A stretch of 64,000 nt of DNA from Gallaecimonas kandeliae (GCF_030450055.1 NZ_CP118480.1:2968501-3032500), one strand, 5' to 3'. Positions 28,362 to 37,470 are shown, numbered from the stretch's first letter. The notes: generated from the sequence alone by a model not told the origin. A program made the numbers and translations.

Positions 28362-31214
28362 TTAGAAGGCGTAGTTGGCGCCCAAGAAGTAGGCTCGGCC
28401 CAGGGTATCGTAGTAACCAGCGCCGTCGTAGGTATAGGGATTACGCGGCGGCGCTTTGTCGAAGGCATTCTTCACGCCAAAACGCAGCTGAAGCTTGTTG
28501 CTCAGATCATAACGACCGGTGAAGTCCCAAACGGTTTGCGATGGGATGTGGTTGTAGTCAATATTCTCTACCGTATAGTTGTTATCACCGACAGCGTGGT
28601 GACGATAGCTGGCAACGGCGTTGAGAGTCAGCTTGTCGTAGCTCCAAGTAGTAGTGAAGCGCCCTTTCCAACGGGGGTTGGTGTACTCGCCCACATCGAT
28701 TTGGATATCGGATGCAAAACCAGTGGGGTTGTAGCGCCAGTCATCCAGGTAGGTGGCCAGCAGATTGAAGCGCAGGTCACCCATGCCTTTCAGGCTGATG
28801 CTGTAGTCTCCCTCGAGATCCACACCCTTGGCCTTGTAGGTCGCGACGTTGATCGGGCTTTGCACGAAGCTGATGATATCGCCAGTACTGGGATCACGGG
28901 TGAAACGCGAGCAGTATTGGTTATCCAGACTCTCAGAGTCGTAGCAGTACTTCACAGCGGTTTTGACATCGATGTAGTTGATGGCGTTCTTAATATCGAA
29001 GCTCCAGAAGTCCGCCGTCAGAGTAAGGCCCTGTACATAGCTGGGGGTATAGACAAAGCCCAGGGTGTAGTCGTTGGAGGTTTCTTCCTTCAGGTCAGGG
29101 TTACCGGCGTTGAAACCGGGCCTGTTGCCCTGGAACCACTCGGGCGTGGGCTTCCAACCTTCGGGCAAACCAGCAGCATGGCAGTTGGTCGCACGATTAG
29201 GGCTGGCTCCGCTTTCGTTGATGAAATCGGCATCGCAGACATCCTTGAAAGATACGAAGGTTTGCCCCTGGGGATCAAAAAGTTCGCCGATGTTGGGAGC
29301 ACGGACCGACTTGGACTTGGTGGCACGAAGCTTCAGGTCGTCATTGACGGCCCAGTTCAGGCCCAACTTCCAGGCATTGTTGCTACCAACGGTAGTGTAA
29401 TCCATGTAGCGATAGGCCATGTCCAGGTTCAGCTCTTTAACCAGGAAGGCATCGGCCAGCAGCGGGACACTGAATTCAGCGGCCAGTTCACTTACTTCGT
29501 AAGCACCATAGGACTTGGAAGAAGTGTTGCCGAATATCAGCCCATTGATCATGTTGTTATCGGGAGTGGTACGGGACTGCTCGCGGCGCCATTCGCCGGA
29601 AATGGCGGTGCTCAGGTAACCGGCGGGCAGTTCATAGAGGTCCCCGCTGACCACAAAGCCGGCATTCTTCTGCTCAGTCTTTGCAACACGATGCGCATCG
29701 GTACTGACCCAATCGATGGCTTCCTGGCTGGCTTGGCCCTGGCCCAGCAGGTCCAGAGGCACACAGCCGTCAGACTGGTCGCGACAAACGATGTTGCCGT
29801 TGGCGTCCTTGATGGCATCGAAGGCTTGGTAGTAACGATCGGCGAAGATCTCACCGGTCCAATGGGTCTTCTCTTCCAGATGCCCTTCCTGATAGAAGGC
29901 AGAGTAGCTCCAATCACCGATATAACCTTCAACGCCGATCAGCGCACGGAGAGTGTCACGGTTCTGGTTGTATTTGCGGTTACCAAACTCGGTGTCCATG
30001 CGGGCCATGGAAACCTTGCCGCCTGCCGCAGAGATAATGTCGCTGGCTTCCTGGCTTAGGAAGGCGTTATCCGCCAGCAGCGACACACCGCGGTGAAAAA
30101 CAGGTGAGCTTTCGCCGTATGACTTGTAGTGGGAGTAAGTCAACTCGGTAAAGACTTTCAAATCGTCGTTGATTTGATAGTCGGCGTTGACGTTATAGAC
30201 CTGACGCTTGAGAGGGGTGCGGATCACACCGTAGTTAACCGGGTCATAGCCATCACAGGCACCGCTACAATAGTTGTGGTTTGTGCCGGCATCACCGATA
30301 ACCTTGTCCAGAGAGCCATTGCCATAATCGAACAGTTTCAGGTTACCGCTCTTGTCCCAAGTATAACGGTTACCGCCAGCATTGATAACGCCAGCCTCAT
30401 TGAGCCAATTAAGCGGTTTGCGGCCTTCATACCGGATCTGCTTGGAGATACCGTCTGAGTTGTTAGTATTGGCAGGGTTATATACGTAGCCAACAGGGTC
30501 ACGCGTAAAGTCGCGATCGGTATATTTTATCTGCTTGGCTTCGGCGAGAACGGCACTCATCATGACGTTGCCTTTGCCCTGCAGGAAATCTGTACCGTAA
30601 GCAAATGAATACTGGGACTCGGCACCACCACTTTGCTCGGGCTGGGTGTAAGAGGCGTCAAACTCCAGACCATCGGTCCGCTTGCGGGTGATGATGTTCA
30701 CGACACCAGCAACAGCGTCAGAGCCATAGACGGCTGAAGCACCACCGGTAATGATTTCCACCCGCTCAATCATGGTGGTCGGGATGTTGTTCAAGTCGAC
30801 GGCGGTATCGCCTGCCGAGCCTGCCACATAACGGCGGCCGTTAACCAACACCAGAGTACGGGAAGTGCCCAAACCACGCAGATCGGTCTGGTTCAGGCCG
30901 TTGGCGAAAATGGTGTTGTTGGAAGTTTCAGGCGAGATCCCTACGGTGGACTGGGGCAGCTTATTGAGCAGGTCGGCAGCGTTGGTGACCCCCATGTCTT
31001 GAATGACATCACCAGTGATGACGGTCAGCGGGGTTGGGGAGAGCGCCCCCATACGCTTGATCCTGGAGCCCGTGACTTCAATACGCTCTGTTTTTTCATC
31101 ATCTTTGGCTACTTTGCCATCGGCTGCGCTGGCCATGCTGGGCACGGAATAAGCAGCCATCACTCCCAAAGTCATGGCTGTACGAATAGCCATATTCAAC
31201 TTACTCGCTTTCAC
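28362..31214 (-). CDS. TonB-dependent outer-membrane receptor, copy 2
   Basis: A 950-residue paralogue of the previous receptor with the same signal peptide type, plug motifs (RIEVTGSRIKRMG; LVLVNGRRYV) and an identical final 30 or so residues ending YFLGANYAF. Differences cluster in predicted extracellular loops, which suggests divergence in ligand choice. It also begins with GTG (31214) after GGGAG, and the 16 bases around the start are identical in both genes. Each copy has its own terminator and leader, so it is a tandem duplication of a whole transcription unit. Confidence 0.9.
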   Translation of the reverse strand: MKASKLNMAIRTAMTLGVMAAYSVPSMASAADGKVAKDDEKTERIEVTGSRIKRMGALSPTPLTVITGDVIQDMGVTNAADLLNKLPQSTVGISPETSNNTIFANGLNQTDLRGLGTSRTLVLVNGRRYVAGSAGDTAVDLNNIPTTMIERVEIITGGASAVYGSDAVAGVVNIITRKRTDGLEFDASYTQPEQSGGAESQYSFAYGTDFLQGKGNVMMSAVLAEAKQIKYTDRDFTRDPVGYVYNPANTNNSDGISKQIRYEGRKPLNWLNEAGVINAGGNRYTWDKSGNLKLFDYGNGSLDKVIGDAGTNHNYCSGACDGYDPVNYGVIRTPLKRQVYNVNADYQINDDLKVFTELTYSHYKSYGESSPVFHRGVSLLADNAFLSQEASDIISAAGGKVSMARMDTEFGNRKYNQNRDTLRALIGVEGYIGDWSYSAFYQEGHLEEKTHWTGEIFADRYYQAFDAIKDANGNIVCRDQSDGCVPLDLLGQGQASQEAIDWVSTDAHRVAKTEQKNAGFVVSGDLYELPAGYLSTAISGEWRREQSRTTPDNNMINGLIFGNTSSKSYGAYEVSELAAEFSVPLLADAFLVKELNLDMAYRYMDYTTVGSNNAWKLGLNWAVNDDLKLRATKSKSVRAPNIGELFDPQGQTFVSFKDVCDADFINESGASPNRATNCHAAGLPEGWKPTPEWFQGNRPGFNAGNPDLKEETSNDYTLGFVYTPSYVQGLTLTADFWSFDIKNAINYIDVKTAVKYCYDSESLDNQYCSRFTRDPSTGDIISFVQSPINVATYKAKGVDLEGDYSISLKGMGDLRFNLLATYLDDWRYNPTGFASDIQIDVGEYTNPRWKGRFTTTWSYDKLTLNAVASYRHHAVGDNNYTVENIDYNHIPSQTVWDFTGRYDLSNKLQLRFGVKNAFDKAPPRNPYTYDGAGYYDTLGRAYFLGANYAF

Positions 31215-31230
31215 GTCTCATCTCCCTGAT

Positions 31231-31610
31231 GAATTTTATATTTTTATTTACATTTAATACACAAACACCCGAGGGCATAGTGCAATGAAAGAAACTACAA
31301 AAATGAGACAGGGCTGTAAATAACCTTGAAAATAAAATGATAAAAAAGAGGAAACTAAAAAATACAAATAATAAGCACTCACTCACACCATGAAGGCCAT
31401 TTTCAAGAGAAAGCCATTCATTAATTGGCCAACACCATTGCGACGAACAGCTGAAAATATGGCATGAGAAAATTTTAACAACACAATTCCAACAAGAATA
31501 AATAACAAAAAATTAAAATTTAGACAAAGGTAATTTTTTGTGATGAGTAAATCCTCACTCACGCATTTAAAATAGCTGAGCAAAAAACATTCTCTGACTT
31601 TGAATGAGGA
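31231..31610. other. AT-rich leader region of TonB receptor 2; no convincing gene
   Basis: About 380 bases much richer in A and T than the rest of the window. It contains TACAAAAATGAGAC (31296-31309), matching the block upstream of receptor 1 at nearly the same distance. Small hydrophobic frames exist on the minus strand (31201-31386, 31383-31583), but their composition is what AT-rich DNA gives by chance and they lack ribosome-binding sites. Confidence 0.4.
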
Positions 31611-32087
31611 TTAAAGAAGAGCCAGCAGCCCCTGCAGGCAGGCGAAGGCGAGGAGGCCGGCCAGGACGTCGTCCATCATGATGCCGAAACCGCCGTGTAG
31701 TTTGCGGTCAGCCCAGCCGATGGGCCAGGGCTTGAGGATGTCGAAGAAGCGGAACAGGGCAAAGCCCGCCAGCACCCAGTACCACTGGGTCGGGGCCAGG
31801 AAGAGGGTGATCAGCATGCCGGCCACTTCGTCCCAGACGATGGCGCCGTGATCATGGACTCCCATGTCGTGGCTGGCCCTGGCGCAGATGGCGATGCCGC
31901 CCAGGACGGCGGCCAGGGTCAGGGCTAGGTAGGCCGGCCAAGGCAGCAGGGCAAGCAGGTAGAAGAGCGGTATGGCGGCCAGGCTGCCGAAGGTGCCGGG
32001 GGCCTTGGGGGCAAGGCCTGAGCCGAACCCCAGGGCCAGGAAATGCCAGGGATTCTTCAGGGACAGTTTCTTAAGGGGATCCGTCAT
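31611..32087 (-). CDS. pgpA: Phosphatidylglycerophosphatase A
   Basis: A 158-residue membrane protein starting at the ATG at 32087, which overlaps the thiL stop; the frame is open further upstream but that part is antisense-like within thiL. Conserved features are GSGLAPKAPGTFGSLAA, HDHGAIVWDEVAG and GIMMDDVLAG, the acidic metal-binding segments of PgpA. It dephosphorylates phosphatidylglycerophosphate to phosphatidylglycerol. The thiL-pgpA order is as in E. coli. Confidence 0.93.
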   Translation of the reverse strand: MTDPLKKLSLKNPWHFLALGFGSGLAPKAPGTFGSLAAIPLFYLLALLPWPAYLALTLAAVLGGIAICARASHDMGVHDHGAIVWDEVAGMLITLFLAPTQWYWVLAGFALFRFFDILKPWPIGWADRKLHGGFGIMMDDVLAGLLAFACLQGLLALL

Positions 32088-33058
32088 CAACTGGCCCAGC
32101 TGTGCTCGTAGCCCTGGGCTTCGAGGACCACGGGCTGGCCGTGGTTGAGGTAGCTTATCCCTTCGCCACCTCTCAGCTGGCCGATACAGCTGTGCTTGAC
32201 GCCACTGTGGGCCAGGGCCGTATCCAGGCCGCCCTTCTGGGCTTCGGGTACGGTAAAGAGCAACTCGTAATCGTCTCCTGCTTCCAGGGCATAGCGCCAG
32301 GCCGACTCCAGGGAAACTGTCCCCAGCAGCGCCTGGCTCATGGGCAGCTTGTCCAGGAAGAGGTTGGCGCCACAATGGGAGGCCTTGAGCACATGGCCCA
32401 GATCCGAGGCCAGGCCGTCGGAAAGGTCTATGGCGCTGGAAGCGATACCGCGCAGCGCCTGGCCTGCGAGCAGCCTGGGGGTGGGATAGCAGTGACGGTT
32501 GATGAGGTATTCGCGGTGATCGGCGCTGGCCTGCTCGCGCCCTTCCAGCAAGGCAAGGCCAAGGCCGGCATCCCCGAGGGTACCTGTCACATAAAGCCAG
32601 TCACCGGGTTTGGCGCCGCCGCGGGTCAGCTGTTTTCCCACAGGCACCTTGCCCTGGGCTGTGATGGTAATGGAGAGGGGGCCACGGGTGGTGTCGCCCC
32701 CTACCAAGGTCACGCCGTAATATTCGCAGACTTCGATGACGGCTCCGGCAAACTCCTTGAGCCAGGCATCATCGGCCTTGGGCAAGGTCAGGGCCAGGGA
32801 CAACCAGGCCGGCTCGGCGCCCATGGCAGCCAGGTCGGAGAGGTTCACTGCCACCGCCTTGTGGCCTATGGCCCGTGGGGCCATGTCCGGCAGGAAATGG
32901 ACGCCGCTGACCAGGGTGTCGGTGGTCACCGCCAGCAGGGTGTTCTCGGGCACGCTCAAGAGGGCACAGTCGTCCCCTATGCCCAGTACCACGTCCTTGC
33001 GCTGGTGGCCCTTTCCCTTGAAGTAGTTGTCGATTAGCGAAAATTCACGGCTTGCCAT
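32087..33058 (-). CDS. thiL: Thiamin-monophosphate kinase
   Basis: A 323-residue PurM-like kinase that makes thiamin diphosphate. It starts MASREFSLIDNYF at the ATG at 33058, matching the E. coli N terminus, and contains LGIGDDCALL, STDTLVSGVHFLPD-like metal residues, and GGDTTRGPL. There is no Shine-Dalgarno in the 9 bases before the ATG: AGGAGG lies 27 bases upstream, with an 18-base hairpin between. Confidence 0.94.
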   Translation of the reverse strand: MASREFSLIDNYFKGKGHQRKDVVLGIGDDCALLSVPENTLLAVTTDTLVSGVHFLPDMAPRAIGHKAVAVNLSDLAAMGAEPAWLSLALTLPKADDAWLKEFAGAVIEVCEYYGVTLVGGDTTRGPLSITITAQGKVPVGKQLTRGGAKPGDWLYVTGTLGDAGLGLALLEGREQASADHREYLINRHCYPTPRLLAGQALRGIASSAIDLSDGLASDLGHVLKASHCGANLFLDKLPMSQALLGTVSLESAWRYALEAGDDYELLFTVPEAQKGGLDTALAHSGVKHSCIGQLRGGEGISYLNHGQPVVLEAQGYEHSWAS

Positions 33059-33091
33059 CAATAAAAAGCCAGCATTGCTGCTGGCCCTCCT
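33059..33091 (-). promoter_or_regulatory. Hairpin-interrupted ribosome-binding site of thiL
   Basis: Reading toward thiL: AGGAGG (33091-33086), then immediately a 7-bp stem with 4-base loop (GCCAGCA...TGCTGGC, 33085-33068), then TTTTTATTG, then ATG. The hairpin plus T-run looks like an intrinsic terminator, but if folded it brings the Shine-Dalgarno to 9 bases from the start. Confidence 0.6.
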
Positions 33092-33107
33092 CTGGGTTCC
33101 GTTCGGG

Positions 33108-33521
33108 CTATTTGCCGTGCTGGTCCCGGATAAACTTGTCCAGTACGCCGTTGACGAACTTGTGGCTGTCTTCGGCAGCAAAGGTCTTGGCCAATTCGAT
33201 GGCCTCGTTCAGCGCCACCTTGTAAGGGACATCCTTACGGCGGGTGAGTTCATAGAGGCCAAGACGAAGTGCGGCTTTTTCCACCAGATCAACGTCATCC
33301 AGGGGGCGACTGACGTAGTTGGTGAGAATGGTGTCCAGCTCGTCGGTGTGGGTAGCCACGCCGACGATGAGGTCGCGGAAGTAGTCCACGTCCACTTCGT
33401 TCATGTCCTGCTCGGTCAGGAACTGATGCTCCACCTCGGCGATGGGATCCTTGGTCATCTGCCACTGGTACAGGGCTTGCAGCGCCAGGCGGCGCGCCTT
33501 ACGACGGAATGCGGGTTTCAT
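33108..33521 (-). CDS. nusB: Transcription antitermination factor NusB
   Basis: A 137-residue helical RNA-binding protein with family motifs [16 protein letters not shown] and [21 protein letters not shown] segment near residue 95 and the ending FVNGVLDKF. With NusE (S10) it binds boxA and promotes antitermination on rRNA operons. It overlaps ribH, with GGAGG in the end of ribH before its ATG. Confidence 0.95.
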   Translation of the reverse strand: MKPAFRRKARRLALQALYQWQMTKDPIAEVEHQFLTEQDMNEVDVDYFRDLIVGVATHTDELDTILTNYVSRPLDDVDLVEKAALRLGLYELTRRKDVPYKVALNEAIELAKTFAAEDSHKFVNGVLDKFIRDQHGK

Positions 33522-33991
33522 CAGCCCTCCAGCTCATCAAGGACGTTGACCATCTCCAGGGCGGATAGGGCCGCTTCGGCGCCCTTGTTGCCAGCCTTGG
33601 TGCCGGCCCGCTCTATGGCCTGCTCGATGGTGTCGGTGGTCAGCACACCGAAGGCCACGGGAATGTCGAAATCCATGGCCACGGACGCCAGGCCCTTGTT
33701 GCACTCGGCGCAGACGTACTCGAAATGGGGAGTACCGCCACGGATCACGGCGCCAAGGGAGATGATGGCGTCGTACTTCTTGCTGGCCGCCACCTTCTTG
33801 GCCGCCAGGGGCAGCTCAACGGCGCCCGGCACCCGCACTATGGTGATGTGCTCTTCCGGCACCTGGCCGTGGCGTTTCAGTGCATCGATGGCGCCGTCCA
33901 CCAGGGAATCGACGATAAAGCTGTTAAAACGGGATACCACCAGCGCAAACTTGTGCTTGGGGGCCGCAAAACCGCCTTCAATGATCTTCAT
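33521..33991 (-). CDS. ribH: 6,7-dimethyl-8-ribityllumazine synthase
   Basis: A 156-residue lumazine synthase with [46 protein letters not shown] (active-site histidine) and [11 protein letters not shown]. It joins the ribityl-aminouracil and dihydroxybutanone phosphate to make lumazine. It is separated from ribBX by 108 bases that contain a terminator-like hairpin. Confidence 0.96.
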   Translation of the reverse strand: MKIIEGGFAAPKHKFALVVSRFNSFIVDSLVDGAIDALKRHGQVPEEHITIVRVPGAVELPLAAKKVAASKKYDAIISLGAVIRGGTPHFEYVCAECNKGLASVAMDFDIPVAFGVLTTDTIEQAIERAGTKAGNKGAEAALSALEMVNVLDELEG

Positions 33992-34011
33992 AGCTGACTC
34001 TTGACCCGAGA

Positions 34012-34038
34012 AAAACGGCGCTATGGTAGCACAGCGCC
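34012..34038 (-). terminator. Possible internal terminator between ribBX and ribH
   Basis: Arms GGCGCT and AGCGCC with a ten-base loop, followed on the minus strand by GTTTTTCTC. The stem is short, so partial termination is more likely than a full stop. Confidence 0.45.
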
Positions 34039-34099
34039 TGACATTGGCCTACAGATTCGACCAGGGCACGCGACCTGGGCCGTCCCCACTCGAAGCACC

Positions 34100-35212
34100 T
34101 TATTCGGCGACGTATTCCACCACTTCCAGCCCGAAACCGCCGAGGGCGTGGTAGCGCTTGTCGCTGCTGGACAGCAGTCGCATCTTGCCCACCCCCAGAT
34201 CGGCCAGGATCTGTGACCCCACACCCACCCGGCGGCTGGTGCCGGACCATTGGGCCGGCGCCGGTTCCTGGCCACAGTCCTGGGCGGCGAAATGCAGCAG
34301 TTTGCGGACCAGGTCGCTGTCGCTCTCCTCCGAGCCCAGCAGCACCAGCACCCCGCCTTCGCGGCCGATGCGCTCCATGGCCTTGTACAAAGGCCAGCTG
34401 CGGCTGACGCTGCGATCGGAGAGCAACAGGTCGGTGAGGCGGTTGTGCAGATGCACCCGCACCAGGGTCGGGTTCTCGACGCTGACCTCGCCTTTTCTCA
34501 GGGCAAAATGCAGGCGGCCGTCGATGGTGTCGCGGTAGGTGAAGAGGTCGAAGTCGCCATAGAGGGTCGGCAGTTTGCACTGGGTGATGCGCTCTATGGT
34601 GGTCTCGTGCAGGGAGCGGTACTCGATGAGGTCGGCGATGGTGCCGACCTTGATGCCGTGCTTCTCGCCGAACACTTCCAGCTGCGGGCGGCGGGCCATG
34701 GTGCCGTCCTCGTTGAGGATCTCCACTATGACGCCGGAAGGCTCGAAGCCCGCCAGCCGGGCCAGGTCACAGCCGGCTTCGGTGTGGCCGGCGCGGGTCA
34801 GGACGCCACCGTCCTGGGCCATGATCGGGAATATATGCCCCGGCTGCACCACGTCGGCGGCCACGGCGTTTTTGGCCACGGCGGCCTGCACCGTACGGGC
34901 CCGGTCGGCGGCACTGATGCCGGTGGTGACCCCTTCGGCCGCCTCTATGGAGACGGTGAAGGCCGTGCCGAACTGGGCGTTGTTGTCCTTGGCCATCAGC
35001 GGCAGGTTGAGGCGCTGGCAGCGGTCACGGGTCATGGTCAGGCAGATAAGGCCGCGGCCATGGGTGGCCATGAAGTTGATGATCTCGGGGGTGACCTTTT
35101 CGGCGGCGACGATGAGATCCCCTTCGTTCTCTCTGTCCTCATCGTCCATGAGGATGACCATCTTACCGGCGCGGATGTCTTCGATGATGTCTTTGATGGG
35201 TGACAGGGCCAT
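34100..35212 (-). CDS. ribBX: 3,4-dihydroxy-2-butanone-4-phosphate synthase with degenerate GTP cyclohydrolase II domain (RibBX type)
   Basis: A 370-residue protein. The N-terminal half (to about residue 200) is an intact RibB with [10 protein letters not shown] and HTEAGCDLA. The C-terminal half has the RibA fold order, but the zinc cysteines (normally a C-x10-C-x-C motif) are absent: the region reads [19 protein letters not shown]. This is the RibBX pattern described in proteobacteria, where the second domain has lost GTP cyclohydrolase II activity. A true RibA must then be encoded elsewhere. Confidence 0.9.
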   Translation of the reverse strand: MALSPIKDIIEDIRAGKMVILMDDEDRENEGDLIVAAEKVTPEIINFMATHGRGLICLTMTRDRCQRLNLPLMAKDNNAQFGTAFTVSIEAAEGVTTGISAADRARTVQAAVAKNAVAADVVQPGHIFPIMAQDGGVLTRAGHTEAGCDLARLAGFEPSGVIVEILNEDGTMARRPQLEVFGEKHGIKVGTIADLIEYRSLHETTIERITQCKLPTLYGDFDLFTYRDTIDGRLHFALRKGEVSVENPTLVRVHLHNRLTDLLLSDRSVSRSWPLYKAMERIGREGGVLVLLGSEESDSDLVRKLLHFAAQDCGQEPAPAQWSGTSRRVGVGSQILADLGVGKMRLLSSSDKRYHALGGFGLEVVEYVAE

Positions 35213-35221
35213 GCTCAGTCC

Positions 35222-35872
35222 TTATTTCATAAAGCCGCTTCGGGCCAACAGATCCAGTGTAACGGCTCCCTGGGAAGCCTCGCTCGGCGCCAGCAGGCGC
35301 TCGACGTAACGGGCCAGCAGATCCACCTCCAGGTTGACCAGGCTACCGGCCCGCCAATCCTTGATCGTGGTCTCGCCCTGGGTGTGGGGCACTATGGTGA
35401 GCTTGAAACGGGCCCCTTCGACGTCGTTGACGGTGAGGCTGATGCCGTCCAACGTCACGGAGCCTTTCTCGGCGATGTAACGGGCCAGTTCCGAAGGGGC
35501 CTTGAGCCAGAACTCGATGGCCCGGCCGGCCTCAACCCGGCTCTCCACTGTCGCCACACCGTCCACATGGCCAGACACCAGATGACCGCCAAGGCGGGTG
35601 CTGGGCAGCAGCGCCTTTTCCAGGTTCACAGGGCTACCGGCCTTGAGTTTGGCAAAGCCGGTACGCTTCAAAGTCTCTCCGGAGACGTCGGCACTGTAGC
35701 CGTCGCCATGCAACTGGGTGACGGTCAAGCAGACGCCGTTGGTGGCGATGGAATCCCCCAGCTTGACGTCCGAGAGATCCAGCTTGCCGCCGTGGATGCG
35801 CACTGTGACGTCGCCCCCCACGGGCTTGATGGCCAGCACCTTGCCCACGGCTTCGATAATACCGGTAAACAT
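35222..35872 (-). CDS. ribE: Riboflavin synthase
   Basis: A 216-residue protein with two similar lumazine-binding barrels. [12 protein letters not shown] opens the first and [14 protein letters not shown] lies between them. It makes riboflavin by dismutating two lumazines. The start at 35872 overlaps the ribD stop. It is called ribC in some naming schemes. Confidence 0.95.
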   Translation of the reverse strand: MFTGIIEAVGKVLAIKPVGGDVTVRIHGGKLDLSDVKLGDSIATNGVCLTVTQLHGDGYSADVSGETLKRTGFAKLKAGSPVNLEKALLPSTRLGGHLVSGHVDGVATVESRVEAGRAIEFWLKAPSELARYIAEKGSVTLDGISLTVNDVEGARFKLTIVPHTQGETTIKDWRAGSLVNLEVDLLARYVERLLAPSEASQGAVTLDLLARSGFMK

Positions 35873-36942
35873 CACACCTCCAGGGTCAGGCGCAGGTCTT
35901 CACCCACCATGCGGCAATCTTTGATTTTAAACCTCGGCGCCTGGCCCATCTCGGTAAAGAGCGGCAGGTCCACCAGGCCGCGGCTGAGGCTGCCCATCAA
36001 GGTCGGCGCCAGGTAGAGCACCAGTTCGTCTACCAGCCCTTCGGCCAGGAAGGCGCCGGCCAGCTCGGCCCCTGCCTCCACCAGCACTGAATTGACGGGC
36101 AAGGCCTTCAGCAAGGCTTTGAGGAAGCCCTCTTCCGGCAGCTTGTGCTTTTCCACGTGGTCGGGGAAATCCCTGTGGTCGTTGTGATGGCTGACCACCC
36201 AGGTAGGGCCAGGCACCTGGAAGAAGCCGTTGTCGGAGCCCAGGCGCTGGCGCCTGTCCAGCACCACCCGCAGCGGCTGGCGTATCTCGTCCAGAGGATA
36301 GGGATCGGGAAACTGCGCAGGGCGCACGTTCAGGGACGGCTCGTCGCTGAGCACTGTGCCGGCACCGGTGATGATGGCGCCGCTCAGAGCCCGTAGTCGC
36401 TGCACGTCGGCCCGGGCATCCACGCCCGTTATCCACTTGGACTGGCCGTTTTTCAGGGCGGTGCGGCCGTCGAGGCTGGCCGCCAACTTCAAACGCACGA
36501 AGGGCAGGCCCGACTCCATCTTCTTGATAAAACCGGGGTTGAGGGCGCGGGCGTCGCTCTCCAGCAGGCCCTGCTCCGTCTCGATACCGGCCGCCTCGAG
36601 AATGGCCAGCCCCTTGCCGGCCACCCTGGGATTGGGGTCGACCATGGCCGCTATCACCTTGGCGACGCCAGCCTTGACCAGGGCCTCGGCACAGGGCGGA
36701 GTCCGGCCGTGGTGGGCGCAGGGCTCCAGAGTCACGTAGGCGGTGGCGCCACTGGCCTTTTCCCCGGCCATGGCCAGGGCATGGACCTCGGCATGGGGGC
36801 TGCCGGCCTGCCGGTGCCAGCCCTCTCCCACCAGCTCACCGTCCTTGACCAGGACGCAGCCGACGGCGGGGTTGGGTTCTGTGCTATAACGGCCCTTGGC
36901 CGCCAGCGCGATGGCGCGGGCCATCCATTGGGTATCTGTCAT
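35872..36942 (-). CDS. ribD: Bifunctional pyrimidine deaminase/reductase RibD
   Basis: A 356-residue protein. The N-terminal deaminase domain has the zinc motifs HAEVHALAMAG and EPCAHHGRTPPC; the C-terminal reductase domain has VRLKLAASLDGR and VLVEAGAELAGAF. It catalyses the second and third steps of riboflavin synthesis. The start at 36942 lies 12 bases after the nrdR stop. Confidence 0.95.
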   Translation of the reverse strand: MTDTQWMARAIALAAKGRYSTEPNPAVGCVLVKDGELVGEGWHRQAGSPHAEVHALAMAGEKASGATAYVTLEPCAHHGRTPPCAEALVKAGVAKVIAAMVDPNPRVAGKGLAILEAAGIETEQGLLESDARALNPGFIKKMESGLPFVRLKLAASLDGRTALKNGQSKWITGVDARADVQRLRALSGAIITGAGTVLSDEPSLNVRPAQFPDPYPLDEIRQPLRVVLDRRQRLGSDNGFFQVPGPTWVVSHHNDHRDFPDHVEKHKLPEEGFLKALLKALPVNSVLVEAGAELAGAFLAEGLVDELVLYLAPTLMGSLSRGLVDLPLFTEMGQAPRFKIKDCRMVGEDLRLTLEV

Positions 36943-36954
36943 TGAGAACACGGC

Positions 36955-37404
36955 CTAGTCCTCCAGGCGGGCTATGGCCTCGCCGAAATCCTTGATGTCT
37001 TCGAAGCTGCGGTAGACGGAGGCGAAACGGATATAGGCCACCTTGTCCAGGCCCTTCAGGGCCTCCATCACCAGTTCACCGAGCATGGCAGATTTCACCT
37101 CCCGCTCGCCGGTGGCGCGCAGGGTGCTCTGGATCTTGTTGATGGCCAGCTCCACCTTCTCGGCACTGACGGGCCGCTTTTCCAGGGCCCGCATGATGCC
37201 GGCCCTCAGCTTGGCCTCGTCGAATGGCTCGCGGACGCCGTCGCGCTTGATGATGCGGGGCATCACCAGTTCGGCCGTCTCGAAGGTGGTAAAGCGCTCG
37301 TGGCAGTGGAGGCATTCGCGGCGGCGGCGCACCTGGTGGCCGTCCGCCACCAACCGGGAATCGATGACCTTGGTGTCTTCGGCGCTACAGAAAGGGCAAT
37401 GCAT
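36955..37404 (-). CDS. nrdR: Transcriptional repressor NrdR
   Basis: A 149-residue protein: an N-terminal zinc ribbon ([19 protein letters not shown]) followed by an ATP-cone domain. It senses ATP/dATP and represses ribonucleotide reductase genes at NrdR boxes. The start at 37404 has GGGAGG upstream and gives the E. coli length. It sits between glyA and ribD, the standard order in this group. Confidence 0.96.
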   Translation of the reverse strand: MHCPFCSAEDTKVIDSRLVADGHQVRRRRECLHCHERFTTFETAELVMPRIIKRDGVREPFDEAKLRAGIMRALEKRPVSAEKVELAINKIQSTLRATGEREVKSAMLGELVMEALKGLDKVAYIRFASVYRSFEDIKDFGEAIARLED

Positions 37405-37414
37405 TGGGCCTCCC

Positions 37415-37443
37415 AAAGAAAACTGGCCGCTTGCGCGGCCAGT
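37415..37443 (-). terminator. Terminator between glyA and nrdR
   Basis: Arms ACTGGCCGC and GCGGCCAGT with a TTGC loop, followed on the minus strand by TTTCTTT and then the nrdR Shine-Dalgarno. It would let most glyA transcription stop before the nrdR-rib genes. Confidence 0.7.
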
Positions 37444-37470
37444 GAAGGATACCCGAATCGGTGCTTTTTA

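Noticed and set aside
31201..31583. Small hydrophobic frames in the AT-rich region
   Set aside because: Phe/Leu-rich composition is expected from AT-rich DNA, start signals are absent, and one overlaps the receptor leader.
34012..37443. FMN riboswitch in the riboflavin cluster
   Set aside because: No conserved RFN-element segments were seen between nrdR and ribH; the hairpins present are simple stem-loops.
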